A DNA stretch of 32,508 nt, taken from assembly GCA_964511215.1 (NCBI GenBank), contig CAZEER010000023.1:1-32508 (forward strand), given 5' to 3'. The first letter of the stretch is position 1. Every line of letters starts with the position of its first letter. Of the stretch, positions 24,387-32,508 are shown in pieces. A program made the translations under genes and the position numbers. This stretch comes from CAZEER01 sp964511215 (GTDB lineage: Bacteria; Fidelibacterota; Marinisomatia; Marinisomatales; UBA1611). The notes below the pieces were generated by a model. It had not been told where the DNA came from. It saw only the letters and a list, made by a program, of their open reading frames with translations, and did no database searches.

Positions 24387-24925
24387 TGAGGATAACAAAA
24401 GTAACAACCAAAACTGGTGACTCTGGAGAAACTGGGTTAGGAAATGGAGAACGCGTATCTAAGAATAGTCCCCGTGTTCATGCTATGGGAGCAGTCGATA
24501 AGTTAAACTCCATTATTGGCTGGACTCGAATTGCATCAATTGATAAAATTGATAAATATTTGGAAAAAATCCAACAAGATTTATTTAATATTGGTGGCGA
24601 ACTAGCTATACCAGATGTTGATATTAATTTATTAGATGAATCTCGCTTAAAATGGTTAGAAGAAAAAACAGAATCAATTAATGGCACATTACCTCCGCTG
24701 AATGAATTCATACTTCCGGGAGGTACTGAGTTTTCATCAAGGCTACATATCGCTAGAACAGAATGTAGAGACACTGAAAGAAGTTTGGTTGCTTTGAGTG
24801 AGCAAGAATATGTATCTGATTTACACAAAAAATACTTAAATCGTTTATCAGACTTTTTTTTTGTAATGGCAAGAGTAGAGAAGATAGAAAAAGGTGACAA
24901 TGAAATACCCTGGGAGTACAAATAA
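24386..24925 (+). CDS. pduO: Cob(I)alamin adenosyltransferase, PduO type
   Basis: A 179-residue protein starting at the ATG 24386, coupled to the antiporter stop (TAATG). An upstream in-frame start at 24329 would only add residues encoded within the antiporter gene. The ATP-binding N-terminal motif TKTGDSGETGLGNGERVSK is followed by HAMGAVDKLNSIIG, LPGG, RTECRDTERSL (about 130-140) and YLNRLSDFFFVMAR near the end, all diagnostic of the PduO/MMAB family. It makes adenosylcobalamin from cob(I)alamin and ATP, the cofactor needed by the acyl-CoA mutase encoded at 30361. The 3' end overlaps the next gene. Confidence 0.93.
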   Translation: MRITKVTTKTGDSGETGLGNGERVSKNSPRVHAMGAVDKLNSIIGWTRIASIDKIDKYLEKIQQDLFNIGGELAIPDVDINLLDESRLKWLEEKTESINGTLPPLNEFILPGGTEFSSRLHIARTECRDTERSLVALSEQEYVSDLHKKYLNRLSDFFFVMARVEKIEKGDNEIPWEYK

Positions 24926-25955
24926 ATTGAATTATAATAATAAACCCATCCCATGGGATGAAGTCCATATGGTTATACAAAATGCGAATAAGATTATGCT
25001 TACAACCCATGAAAATCCAGATGGGGACGGTTTAGGAGCAGAATGTGGTATTTTCTATCATTTAAAAGAAGTTAGTAAGGATGTCCGCATCATTAATTAT
25101 TCAGAATTACCTCCAGAGTATCAATATTTAAATGATGATGATATTTTTGAATCATATAATAGATCTTCACATGAGATTTGGATGAAGGATGTTGACCTTG
25201 TTATCATCTTTGATGTAGGAGATTATGTACGCGTAAGGACAATTAAAGATATTATTGAAAAATATAATTTAAAAACTATGAATATTGATCATCATCCTCA
25301 CCCTGATGAAAATCCATTCACCTATAATTTAGTTGACCTTAATGCTGCTGCTACGGGATGTATGGTTTATGATTATTTATTGGAAGCTAGAGAAAAACCA
25401 ATTACTAGAAAGAGTCTCGAAGGAATATATACAGCTGTCATGACTGATACTGGATGTTTTCGTTATAGTAATACAGATAAAAAATGTCATGAGATTGCCA
25501 TTGATGCTTTAAAAAATGATATAAAAACTCATTCTATTTATCAGGTCGTCTATGAAAATAGTACAAAATCTAGAATAAAACTTATGGGTGAATTTCTTTC
25601 TAAATTAAAATATGAATTAGATGGAGTCTTTGCTTGGTCTGTAATATCACAAGAGATGATGGAAAAAATAAATGCAGAAAAATCAGATGTTGAAGGGTTT
25701 TCAGACATGGTACGCACTATCCGTGGTGTTGAAGTTGCACTTATGATTTTTGAACAAGATGCGTCAAGTTGTAGAATTAATTTTCGTTCTAAAGGAAAGT
25801 ACAGTGTGAATGATATTGCGAAAAAAATGGGAGGCGGCGGCCATGCCTTTGCAGCGGGTGCATTAGTAGAAGGTAAACTTGAAGATGTAAAGGACTTAAT
25901 AATTAATAAAAGTATACTTTCTATAAAAAAAAAAATGAATGGCAGTGACAAATGA
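24900..25955 (+). CDS. nrnA: DHH/DHHA1 phosphoesterase, NrnA-like (nanoRNase / pAp phosphatase)
   Basis: A 351-residue protein from the ATG at 24900, which has AAAAAGG five bases upstream; a GTG at 24894 is a weaker alternative. Metal ligands are seen at THENPDGDGLGA (His37, Asp41, Asp43), Asp105 in IIFDVGD and the DHH triad at residues 130-132, with the DHHA1 motif GGGGHAFAAG near the C-terminus. NrnA proteins degrade 2-5 nt RNA fragments and dephosphorylate pAp; DisA-linked c-di-AMP or pApA hydrolases (GdpP class) have extra domains that are absent here. It overlaps the adenosyltransferase gene by 26 bases and ispH by four. Confidence 0.9.
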   Translation: MKYPGSTNKLNYNNKPIPWDEVHMVIQNANKIMLTTHENPDGDGLGAECGIFYHLKEVSKDVRIINYSELPPEYQYLNDDDIFESYNRSSHEIWMKDVDLVIIFDVGDYVRVRTIKDIIEKYNLKTMNIDHHPHPDENPFTYNLVDLNAAATGCMVYDYLLEAREKPITRKSLEGIYTAVMTDTGCFRYSNTDKKCHEIAIDALKNDIKTHSIYQVVYENSTKSRIKLMGEFLSKLKYELDGVFAWSVISQEMMEKINAEKSDVEGFSDMVRTIRGVEVALMIFEQDASSCRINFRSKGKYSVNDIAKKMGGGGHAFAAGALVEGKLEDVKDLIINKSILSIKKKMNGSDK

Positions 25956-26815
25956 AAATTGTAATAGCAAAAGATGCAGGATACTGTTTTGGAGTGAGAG
26001 ATGCTGTTAATAAAGCCTATGATGCTGCTAAAGAAAATGGTGAAGTATATATGTTAGGCACAATTGTTCATAATGAAAGAGTGATAGATAACCTTGATAA
26101 AGCAGGTGCAAAGGTTGTGCAATCAATTGATGATGTACCAGATGGAAAAACTTTGCTGTTTCGCGCCCATGGCACATCACCCGAATTATGGGAAAAAGTT
26201 TCAAAAAGGAATATCAATTTTGTGGATGGTACTTGCCCTCTTGTAACAGAAATACATGAAGAAATAAAACAATTAGATGCTGAAGGTAGAAAAACTATAA
26301 TTATAGGTGACCATGGGCATGATGAAGTAGTTGCAATTGCAGCACAGGTTGATAAACCAATAATTTTATCAAATTTAGAAGAAGCAAAACAATTAAGAAA
26401 TATTAAAATTTTAGGTGTAGTAAGTATATCTACACAAATGATTGAGAATGTCCAGGAGATTATCAATGTATTAATGGAAAAAGTTTTTGATCTACGATTT
26501 ATCAATACGATTTGTTTTCCAACAAGACGTAACCACCAACAGATTAAAGAATTAGCTAATATATGTGATGTGATGATTGTTATTGGTTCATATACCAGTG
26601 CAAATTCAAAGAGACTTACACAGCTAGCCCTAGAAAGGAATAAAAATTCATTCCAAGTCAACACTGCTAATGAAATTAAACAATCAATGTTTAAAGATTG
26701 TGAAACTATTGGAATTTCAGCTGGTGCATCAACCCCAGATGAAATTATAAATGAAGTAGTTGAGAAAATAAAAGAAGTTGGTCATGTAATAGAAAAGGAA
26801 ACAATCTATGAGTAA
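25952..26815 (+). CDS. ispH: 4-hydroxy-3-methylbut-2-enyl diphosphate reductase
   Basis: A 287-residue IspH (LytB), last enzyme of the MEP isoprenoid pathway, giving IPP and DMAPP. The three iron-sulfur Cys are Cys12 in AGYCFGVRDA, Cys95 in DGTCPLV and Cys188 in NTICFPTRRN. Substrate His residues lie in TIVHNERV (His40), RAHG (His73) and GDHGHDEV (His123, with Glu125). Length is slightly below E. coli IspH (316). It overlaps the phosphoesterase gene by four bases and pdxS by eight. Dxs, the first enzyme of the same pathway, is three genes downstream. Confidence 0.97.
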   Translation: MKIVIAKDAGYCFGVRDAVNKAYDAAKENGEVYMLGTIVHNERVIDNLDKAGAKVVQSIDDVPDGKTLLFRAHGTSPELWEKVSKRNINFVDGTCPLVTEIHEEIKQLDAEGRKTIIIGDHGHDEVVAIAAQVDKPIILSNLEEAKQLRNIKILGVVSISTQMIENVQEIINVLMEKVFDLRFINTICFPTRRNHQQIKELANICDVMIVIGSYTSANSKRLTQLALERNKNSFQVNTANEIKQSMFKDCETIGISAGASTPDEIINEVVEKIKEVGHVIEKETIYE

Positions 26816-27689
26816 AGGTACATTTGAAGTTAAAGTTGGTTTTGCAGAGATGCTCAAAGGTGGTGTTATTATGGATGTCACAAATGCTACTCAAGCTAAA
26901 ATCGCTGAAGAAGCAGGTGCATGTGCAGTTATGGCGCTGGAAAGGATTCCCGCGGATATTAGAGAAGATGGTGGCATTGCTAGGATGAGTGATCCTGAGA
27001 TGATCAAGGGAATACAGGATACAGTATCAATACCAGTTATGGCAAAATGCCGGATTGGACATTTTGCAGAGGCACAAGTTTTGGAAACATTGGATGTTGA
27101 TTTTATTGATGAGAGTGAAGTGTTAACTCCAGCCGATGAAAAAAACCATATATGGAAACATGATTTTAAAGTCCCATTTGTCTGTGGTTGCAGAAATCTA
27201 GGAGAGGCACTGCGTAGAATTTCAGAAGGAGCTGCTATGATAAGAACAAAAGGTGAGGCTGGAAGTGGTAATATTGTTGAGGCAGTACGTCATATGAGAA
27301 CAGTTATGAATGAAATAAAACGGGTAACTAGGTTAAGCCAAGAAGAAATTGTAGCTGAAGCAAAAGAAATAGGCGCACCAGTATCTCTGCTTCAAGAGGT
27401 TGCAAAAATTGGTAAACTACCGGTACCAAATTTTGCGGCAGGTGGAATCGCAACTCCAGCAGATGCATCATTAATGATGCAACTAGGCGCAGAGACAGTT
27501 TTTGTAGGCTCAGGTATTTTTAAAAGTGACGATCCAGCAAAAAGAGCACAAGCTGTGGTTGAAGCTACTACTCACTATAATGATGCTGGAATGGTGGCAC
27601 AAGCAAGTACTGGGTTGAAAAAGGCTATGAAGGGGCTTGATATGTCTGAAATTCCTCAAGAAGAAAGATTACAAGAAAGAGGGTGGTGA
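26808..27689 (+). CDS. pdxS: Pyridoxal 5'-phosphate synthase, lyase subunit PdxS
   Basis: A 293-residue PdxS (SNZ) barrel protein of standard length. GGVIMDVTNATQAKIAEEAGA, the segment ERIPADIREDGGIARMSDP, the catalytic Lys in PVMAKCRIGHFAEA, DFIDESEVLTPAD and the phosphate-binding GAGSG-like loop (KGEAGSGNIVEAVRH) are all present, as is NFAAGGIATPADA. PdxS builds PLP from ribose 5-phosphate, glyceraldehyde 3-phosphate and ammonia supplied by PdxT, in a 12+12 complex. It is directly coupled to pdxT. Confidence 0.98.
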   Translation: MSKGTFEVKVGFAEMLKGGVIMDVTNATQAKIAEEAGACAVMALERIPADIREDGGIARMSDPEMIKGIQDTVSIPVMAKCRIGHFAEAQVLETLDVDFIDESEVLTPADEKNHIWKHDFKVPFVCGCRNLGEALRRISEGAAMIRTKGEAGSGNIVEAVRHMRTVMNEIKRVTRLSQEEIVAEAKEIGAPVSLLQEVAKIGKLPVPNFAAGGIATPADASLMMQLGAETVFVGSGIFKSDDPAKRAQAVVEATTHYNDAGMVAQASTGLKKAMKGLDMSEIPQEERLQERGW

Positions 27690-28297
27690 TTAAAGTAGGT
27701 GTTTTAGAATTGCAAGGAAATTTTTCCTTGCATCATGAAATTTTTAAAAAAATTGGACTTGAGTCATTTCCAATCAAGTCGAAATTAGATTTAGAAAGAG
27801 TTGATGGATTAGTTATTCCGGGAGGGGAGTCTACTACTATATCTTTATTAATGAATACATTCAAAATGTATGAGCCTATAATAGAATTTGGAGAAACCAA
27901 TCCTATTATGGGTACGTGTGCAGGTGTAATACTTATGGCAAAAAGAGTGAAAGATAAAAGGGTAAAATCACTTGATTTATTGAATATTGAAGTAGAAAGA
28001 AATGCCTATGGTAGGCAGATTGAATCATCAAGTGAGATAGTAAAATATCATTTTGGTCTTGAAAAAACATTGAGTCTACCTACAACATTTATTCGCGCTC
28101 CTAAAATCAAAAATATAGGGGATGATATTTCCGTTTTCGGAGAGTTTCAAGGTTCCCCAGTTGCAGTTATTTCTGGTCATCACTTAGGACTAACCTTTCA
28201 CCCCGAAATAGATAATGTAGAAACTTTCCATAAAATTCTTTTTGATAAGAATAGTCAATTTTATTTCAAAAAACTAAAGGCAGTAAATGCAGCTTAA
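27686..28297 (+). CDS. pdxT: Pyridoxal 5'-phosphate synthase, glutaminase subunit PdxT (GTG start)
   Basis: About 203 residues. Two tandem GTG codons (27683, 27686) are possible starts and no ATG fits. I choose 27686 because it gives a four-base GTGA overlap with the pdxS stop and better spacing to AAGAAAG, and because MIKVGVLELQG aligns with the usual N-terminus. Class-I glutamine amidotransferase features: GGESTT (about 47-52), the nucleophile in GTCAGVILMA (Cys78) and the catalytic His-x-Glu in LTFHPEID (His172, Glu174). It supplies ammonia to PdxS. It overlaps dxs by 11 bases. Confidence 0.96.
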   Translation: MIKVGVLELQGNFSLHHEIFKKIGLESFPIKSKLDLERVDGLVIPGGESTTISLLMNTFKMYEPIIEFGETNPIMGTCAGVILMAKRVKDKRVKSLDLLNIEVERNAYGRQIESSSEIVKYHFGLEKTLSLPTTFIRAPKIKNIGDDISVFGEFQGSPVAVISGHHLGLTFHPEIDNVETFHKILFDKNSQFYFKKLKAVNAA

Positions 28298-30224
28298 ATA
28301 CTTACCAAATATTAATGAGCCTAAAGATATACGTAATTTTTCTAGTCAAGAATTAGACGAACTATGTAATGAGCTCAGAGAATATATAATTGAAACGATA
28401 ACTGAAATAGGTGGACATTTAGCTCCAACGTTAGGAGTAATAGAATTAACTGTTGCACTACATTATGTTTACAATACTCCAAATGATAAATTAATATGGG
28501 ATGTCGGTCACCAAGGCTACGCACATAAATTACTTACAGGGAGGTTTAAAGAATTTGCGACAATAAGAAAATATCGGGGATTAAGTGGCTTTTTAAAACG
28601 TTCAGAAAGCGTATTTGATGTTATTGGTGCTGGACATGCATCTACTTCAATATCTAGTGCTTTAGGGGTTGCGGAGGCTCGGACACATAAAAATGAAGAT
28701 TACAGAGTTGCCGCAATTATTGGTGATGGTTCTATGACTGGCGGGCTTGCTTTCGAAGGAATCAATAATGCGGGGCACTTAGGAAAGCAATTTTTAGTTA
28801 TTCTTAATGATAATGAAATGTCAATCAGTCCAAATGTTGGTGCTATCTCTACATATTTTACTCGATTGATTTCAAATCCACTATATAATAGAGTTAGAAA
28901 TGAATTTTGGGATTTAACGGGTAAATTGCCTATAGCTCGTAGCAAAACTAGAACAATTATTAAAAAAGTAGAAGAGAGTTTAAAAAGCCTTATTGTCCCT
29001 GGAATATTATTTGATGAATTAGGGTTTCGTTATTTTGGCCCTGTTGATGGACATGATTTAAATGAAGTGGTTCATACTTTAGATAATATTAAGGATATTC
29101 AAAATCCTGTTTTATTACACGTCTTGACTAAAAAAGGCAAGGGTATGGTATCTCTTGATATGAAAAATAGAGAATATCATGATGATGCTGTAAAATTTCA
29201 TGCAGTTAAACCTAATGGTAAACAAAAAGTACCTGAAAAAACAGAAAAAAGTGGCAAAAATAGTTTTTCAATACCAAGTTTTCAGGATGTATTTGGTAAA
29301 CTGGTTTGTGAGGTTGCCAGTGATAGGCATGATACAGTGTGTATTACTGCTGCTATGCGAGAAGGAACAGGGCTTGTGCCGTATTCAAAAAAATTCCCAT
29401 TGCGATATTATGATGTAGGCATTGCAGAAGGTCATGGCGTTACATTTTCATCAGGTTTAGCCACACAAGGTATCAGACCAATAGTAGCAATATACTCCTC
29501 TTTTCTTCAGCGTGCATATGATCACTTAATTCATGATTGCGCAATACAACATCTACCAGTTATTTTTTGTATGGATCGTGCTGGCATTGCAGGTGAAGAT
29601 GGGCCAACACATCATGGTGCTTTGGATATAGCATATCTTCGATGTGTACAGGATATGATTGTAACTGCACCAAAAAATGGTAATGAATTTAGACATCTGC
29701 TTTATACAGCATTAAATATTAATGATAAGCCATTTTCAATACGTTATCCAAAGGCAGAGTCCATAGAATTTGATGAAGCTGGTCAAATGGAATTATTACC
29801 CATAGGTTCTTGGGAAATATGCAAACAAGGTTCAGACGTCGCTATTCTTGCTGTTGGGCCGATGGTTTATACTGCTCTTGAAGTAGCTAAAAAGCTTGAA
29901 AAAGAGAGTATTGCAGTGGAAGTAATTAATTGTAGGTTTATAAAACCAATGGATACAGCCTGTCTTGAAAATATACGATCAAAATTTTCAAATATTATCA
30001 CCCTTGAAGAAGGGATTATAAACGGTGGATTTGGCGATGGTGTTGCGGCCTGGTTTTTGGAAAATGGCTATTTAGGAAAGTTAAAGCGTTTAGGTCTACC
30101 TGATAAGTTTATTCAACATGGTCCCCGAGATAGAATTTTAACTGAATTAGGATTAGATGTAAATGGTGTTACTAATACTATTCAGGGAATTATTTCTACA
30201 AAAAATATACTGTCATTAGTATAG
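28287..30224 (+). CDS. dxs: 1-deoxy-D-xylulose-5-phosphate synthase
   Basis: A 645-residue transketolase-like enzyme that condenses pyruvate and glyceraldehyde 3-phosphate, the entry to the MEP pathway. The thiamine diphosphate motif runs from GDGSMTGGLAFEG (Gly146 on) to NDNEMSIS (Asn174). IWDVGHQGYAHKLLTGR and the active-site Glu381 in VGIAEGHGVTF are conserved, and AIYSSFLQRAYDHLIHD and DRAGIAGEDGPTHHGA complete the family pattern. Nothing is missing relative to the usual 620-640 residues. It is the last gene of the overlapping chain; its start is inside pdxT. Confidence 0.98.
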   Translation: MQLKYLPNINEPKDIRNFSSQELDELCNELREYIIETITEIGGHLAPTLGVIELTVALHYVYNTPNDKLIWDVGHQGYAHKLLTGRFKEFATIRKYRGLSGFLKRSESVFDVIGAGHASTSISSALGVAEARTHKNEDYRVAAIIGDGSMTGGLAFEGINNAGHLGKQFLVILNDNEMSISPNVGAISTYFTRLISNPLYNRVRNEFWDLTGKLPIARSKTRTIIKKVEESLKSLIVPGILFDELGFRYFGPVDGHDLNEVVHTLDNIKDIQNPVLLHVLTKKGKGMVSLDMKNREYHDDAVKFHAVKPNGKQKVPEKTEKSGKNSFSIPSFQDVFGKLVCEVASDRHDTVCITAAMREGTGLVPYSKKFPLRYYDVGIAEGHGVTFSSGLATQGIRPIVAIYSSFLQRAYDHLIHDCAIQHLPVIFCMDRAGIAGEDGPTHHGALDIAYLRCVQDMIVTAPKNGNEFRHLLYTALNINDKPFSIRYPKAESIEFDEAGQMELLPIGSWEICKQGSDVAILAVGPMVYTALEVAKKLEKESIAVEVINCRFIKPMDTACLENIRSKFSNIITLEEGIINGGFGDGVAAWFLENGYLGKLKRLGLPDKFIQHGPRDRILTELGLDVNGVTNTIQGIISTKNILSLV

Positions 30225-30257
30225 AATTGGATTGCTTCTTTTCTCTTGATAACCGGA

Positions 30258-30284
30258 CTAATATTTTTATAGTTATTATATTAG
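30258..30284 (+). terminator. Weak stem-loop after dxs
   Basis: CTAATAT (30258-30264) and ATATTAG (30278-30284) form a 7-base inverted repeat with a 13-base AT-rich loop, 34 bases after the dxs stop. The stem is weak and lacks a clean T-run after it. The position would suit the end of the operon, but the support is thin. Confidence 0.2.
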
Positions 30285-30360
30285 CCTAGCTTACTATTTG
30301 GATGTTATTTGAAGATAGATTAGTATATTGATATAGTAAACCTAAAATTGAAATAGATTG

Positions 30361-32019
30361 ATGAAAAAAAAGTTAAATCCATTCCAAGAATCCCTAGATC
30401 TTTGGAAAAATGAAGTGACATCTTCTAAAGGTAGAGATGCTGACTTTGATACTATTTCAGGAGAGAAACAAGACATATGTTATTTCCCAGATAATCCTAG
30501 TAATAATTATATAGAAAATATAGGTATCCCAGGGCAATTCCCATATACCCGTGGAATTCATTCAAATTTATATCGTGGAAAGCTTTGGACAATGAGGCAA
30601 TTTGCAGGTTTTGGTTCTCCTGAACAAACAAATCAACGTTTTAAAAACCTTATGGAAAAAGGTCAAACAGGTTTATCAGTAGCATATGATATGCCAACGC
30701 TAATGGGTTATGATCCTGATCATCCTTATTCTGAAGGTGAAATAGGTAAATGTGGTGTGAATGTTTTTTCTCTTCCTGAAATGGAGATGCTTTTTGATGG
30801 AATTAATTTAAAGGATGTTTCTGTCTCCCAAACAATTAACGGTCCAGCGATAATATTATTGGCATTTTATATTGCTGCAGCTGAAAAACAAAGAGTTAGA
30901 CTTGATCAGTTAAAGGGAACACTTCAAAATGATATTTTGAAAGAATTTACTGCACAAAAAGAATGGATTTTTCCACCAAGGCAATCAATGAGGATTATTA
31001 CAGATATGTTAACCTTCTGCACTAATTCGATGCCCAAGTACAATACTATATCAGTTAGTGGTTACCATATTCGTGAAGCAGGATCAACTGCTGCTCAAGA
31101 ATTAGCATTCACTCTTGCAGATGGTTTTGCCTATATTGAGTATGGAATCGATGCGGGTTTAAAAATTGATGAATTTGCACCAAGGCTTTCTTTCTTCTTT
31201 AATTCACATTTGGATTTTTTTGAGGAAATAGCAAAGTTTAGAGCTGCACGTCGTATCTGGGCTAAACGAATGAGATATAAATATGGTGCGAAAAATGAAA
31301 ATTCCTGGAAACTGCGATTTCATACACAGACAGCAGGTTGTAGTTTGACTGCACAACAACCTGAGAATAATATTGCCAGAACAGGGTTCCAAGCATTGGC
31401 AGGCGTCCTTGGTGGAACTCAAAGTCTACACACAAATTCAATGGATGAAACTTTAGCATTGCCAACTGAAAAGGCAGCTGAGATTGCATTACGGACACAA
31501 CAATTACTTGCCTACGAGACAGGTGTTTCAAATGTGGTAGATCCTTTAGGTGGCTCGTGGTATGTGGAACAATTGACTGATAAAATTGAACTAAGGGCAG
31601 AGGAGTATTTTAATGAAATAGAAAACTTAGGCGGTGTTATTCCGGCAATAGAGCAAGGTTTTTTTCAACGAGAAATTGCTAGATCTGCAGCTGACTATCA
31701 GTCAAAAGTTGATACACATCAGAGAATAGTTGTTGGTGTTAATGAATTTATTAAGGATGATGAAAAAATAGAAATTCCTATTTTGGAAATCGGGTCTGAT
31801 ATAGGTGAAAATCAACTTAAAAAGCTAAAAGAATTAAAAAATACCAGAAATGAATCCGATGTTAAAAATGTACTTAATGATATAAAAGAAACTTGTAAAA
31901 GTAATAATAATTTAATGCCCATTATAATTGATGCTGCACAAAAGCATGCAACTTTAGGTGAAATAGTTTCTGCTATGAAGTCTGTTTTTGGAGAATGGGA
32001 AGAGAATGCTGTTTTCTAA
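30361..32019 (+). CDS. icmA: B12-dependent acyl-CoA mutase large subunit, isobutyryl-CoA mutase type (IcmA-like)
   Basis: From the ATG at 30361 (a TTG precedes it) the protein has 552 residues: the substrate-binding barrel only, with no cobalamin-binding domain, so a separate small subunit must exist elsewhere. PYTRGIHSNLYRGKLWTMRQFAGFG and SGYHIREAGSTAAQELAFTLADG are family hallmarks, with the active-site His236. Two specificity positions differ from methylmalonyl-CoA mutase: Tyr89 is Phe81 (in RQFAGF) and the carboxylate-binding Arg207 is Gln199 (in EFTAQKEW). Phe/Gln is the pattern of isobutyryl-CoA mutase, which interconverts isobutyryl-CoA and butyryl-CoA. Automatic annotation would likely call it methylmalonyl-CoA mutase. 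The related pivalyl-CoA mutases cannot be excluded. The gene stands alone, 136 bases after dxs. Confidence 0.88.
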   Translation: MKKKLNPFQESLDLWKNEVTSSKGRDADFDTISGEKQDICYFPDNPSNNYIENIGIPGQFPYTRGIHSNLYRGKLWTMRQFAGFGSPEQTNQRFKNLMEKGQTGLSVAYDMPTLMGYDPDHPYSEGEIGKCGVNVFSLPEMEMLFDGINLKDVSVSQTINGPAIILLAFYIAAAEKQRVRLDQLKGTLQNDILKEFTAQKEWIFPPRQSMRIITDMLTFCTNSMPKYNTISVSGYHIREAGSTAAQELAFTLADGFAYIEYGIDAGLKIDEFAPRLSFFFNSHLDFFEEIAKFRAARRIWAKRMRYKYGAKNENSWKLRFHTQTAGCSLTAQQPENNIARTGFQALAGVLGGTQSLHTNSMDETLALPTEKAAEIALRTQQLLAYETGVSNVVDPLGGSWYVEQLTDKIELRAEEYFNEIENLGGVIPAIEQGFFQREIARSAADYQSKVDTHQRIVVGVNEFIKDDEKIEIPILEIGSDIGENQLKKLKELKNTRNESDVKNVLNDIKETCKSNNNLMPIIIDAAQKHATLGEIVSAMKSVFGEWEENAVF

Positions 32020-32129
32020 ATTTTTTACAAAGTGCTTTGGCGAATTCTAATAATTTACTTAATAAAATATTAGGTATTCTTAGATTGTAATAAAAAATGG
32101 TTAAATAAAATATTATATTTTATGAAATT

Positions 32130-32136
32130 AAGGAGG
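32130..32136 (+). promoter_or_regulatory. Strong ribosome binding site before the GAPDH gene
   Basis: AAGGAGG with ten bases to the ATG at 32147. It is the best Shine-Dalgarno match in the window; many other genes here rely on overlap with the upstream gene. It fixes the GAPDH start and suggests high translation. Confidence 0.7.
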
Positions 32137-32146
32137 ACAATATTGC

Positions 32147-32508
32147 ATGGAACGTAAAATTGTACATGTGATTGGTACTGGCACAATAGGCGAGCCATTA
32201 ATAGGACTTTTATGTGATTATGAAGAACAATTAGGTATTGATGAAATCACATTCCATAAAAACTCTGCACTTAAGGAGGACCGTTCTAAAGTCCTGGATT
32301 TATTAAGTAGAGGTGCACGTTTGTCAGTTGATGAAGATAAAAAACAAGAATTTAAAAAACTTGGTATGGACTCGGATTTTGAAACCGAAGAATCTATAAA
32401 ACGAGCGTCAGTTATTATTGATTGTACTCCTATTGGAATTGGCCATGAAAATAAACTTAACTATTATGATAAATTTAAAGGTGATGTAAAAGGTTTTCTT
32501 GCACAAGG
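32147..32508 (+). CDS. gap2: Type II (archaeal-type) glyceraldehyde-3-phosphate dehydrogenase, 3' truncated by the window
   Basis: The first 120 residues are visible and the frame is open to the window end. The Rossmann motif GTGTIGEPL is at residues 10-18. The segment ASVIIDCTPIGIGHENK and then YYDKFKGDVKGFLAQ correspond to the archaeal-type GAPDH pattern D-x-TP-x-GIG-x-x-NK followed by the strand before the GGE loop, unlike the classical bacterial GapA (INGFGRIGR). The catalytic Cys lies beyond the window. The enzyme interconverts glyceraldehyde 3-phosphate and 1,3-bisphosphoglycerate and usually accepts NAD+ or NADP+. The gene follows a 127-base intergenic region after the mutase and is led by a strong AAGGAGG, so it probably starts its own transcript. 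Confidence 0.82.
   Translation, partial: MERKIVHVIGTGTIGEPLIGLLCDYEEQLGIDEITFHKNSALKEDRSKVLDLLSRGARLSVDEDKKQEFKKLGMDSDFETEESIKRASVIIDCTPIGIGHENKLNYYDKFKGDVKGFLAQ

Noticed and set aside
29415..29450. EGHG at the Dxs active site instead of the E. coli EQHA
   Set aside because: The catalytic Glu is kept, and EGH variants are, to my knowledge, normal in Bacteroidetes-like Dxs proteins.

Overview
This is an AT-rich, gene-dense bacterial window, about one-third G+C by eye, from a draft assembly: it contains a run of exactly 100 Ns. Almost everything is housekeeping or energy metabolism. I see no tRNA, rRNA, CRISPR array, transposase or phage gene. The best taxonomic guess is the FCB side of the tree, and Candidatus Marinimicrobia (SAR406) fits best. 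The reasons are the complex I cluster without nuoEFG, the Na+-NQR, the tiny MPSGKK-type AURKAIP1/COX24 protein next to HU, and the archaeal-type (type II) GAPDH. This placement is inference from gene content and has not been checked with a tree.

Layout. 1-4371: the 3' end of an MltD-like lytic transglycosylase with two LysM domains, HU, a 31-residue bS22/mS38-like protein, xseA, xseB and nadK, all on +; a PhyH-type oxygenase then converges on nadK from the minus strand. 4666-5559 (-): a stand-alone proline dehydrogenase. 5722-15916 (+): nuoABCDHIJKLMN, with the assembly gap inside nuoJ. 15936-22691 (+): nqrABCDEF and apbE. 22678-22863 (-): nqrM, convergent with apbE. 22977-30224 (+): a chain of mostly overlapping genes encoding an Na+/H+ antiporter-like protein, a cobalamin adenosyltransferase, a DHH phosphoesterase (NrnA-like), IspH, PdxS, PdxT and Dxs. 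30361-32019 (+): an acyl-CoA mutase large subunit whose specificity residues look like isobutyryl-CoA mutase. 32147-end (+): the start of a type II GAPDH.

How the genes work together. The core is a respiratory block of about 17 kb. A complex I with quinone-reducing and membrane modules but no NADH-input module sits only 19 bases upstream of a complete Na+-translocating NADH:quinone oxidoreductase. The NQR maturation factors are present too: ApbE attaches FMN and NqrM helps place iron. An NhaD/CitMHS-like antiporter next to it would fit a cell running both proton and sodium circuits. NQR can oxidise NADH, which leaves the complex I free to use another donor such as ferredoxin; this is inference. 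The downstream operon serves isoprenoid synthesis (Dxs, IspH), PLP synthesis (PdxST) and cobalamin activation, and a B12-dependent mutase follows.

Most worth a second look: the fused nuo/nqr layout without nuoEFG, the inverted nqrM, a strong terminator-like hairpin inside the apbE signal-peptide codons, the ICM-like active-site residues of the mutase, the roughly 80-residue N-terminal extension of NuoC, and the SGPT variant of the NqrB flavinylation site.
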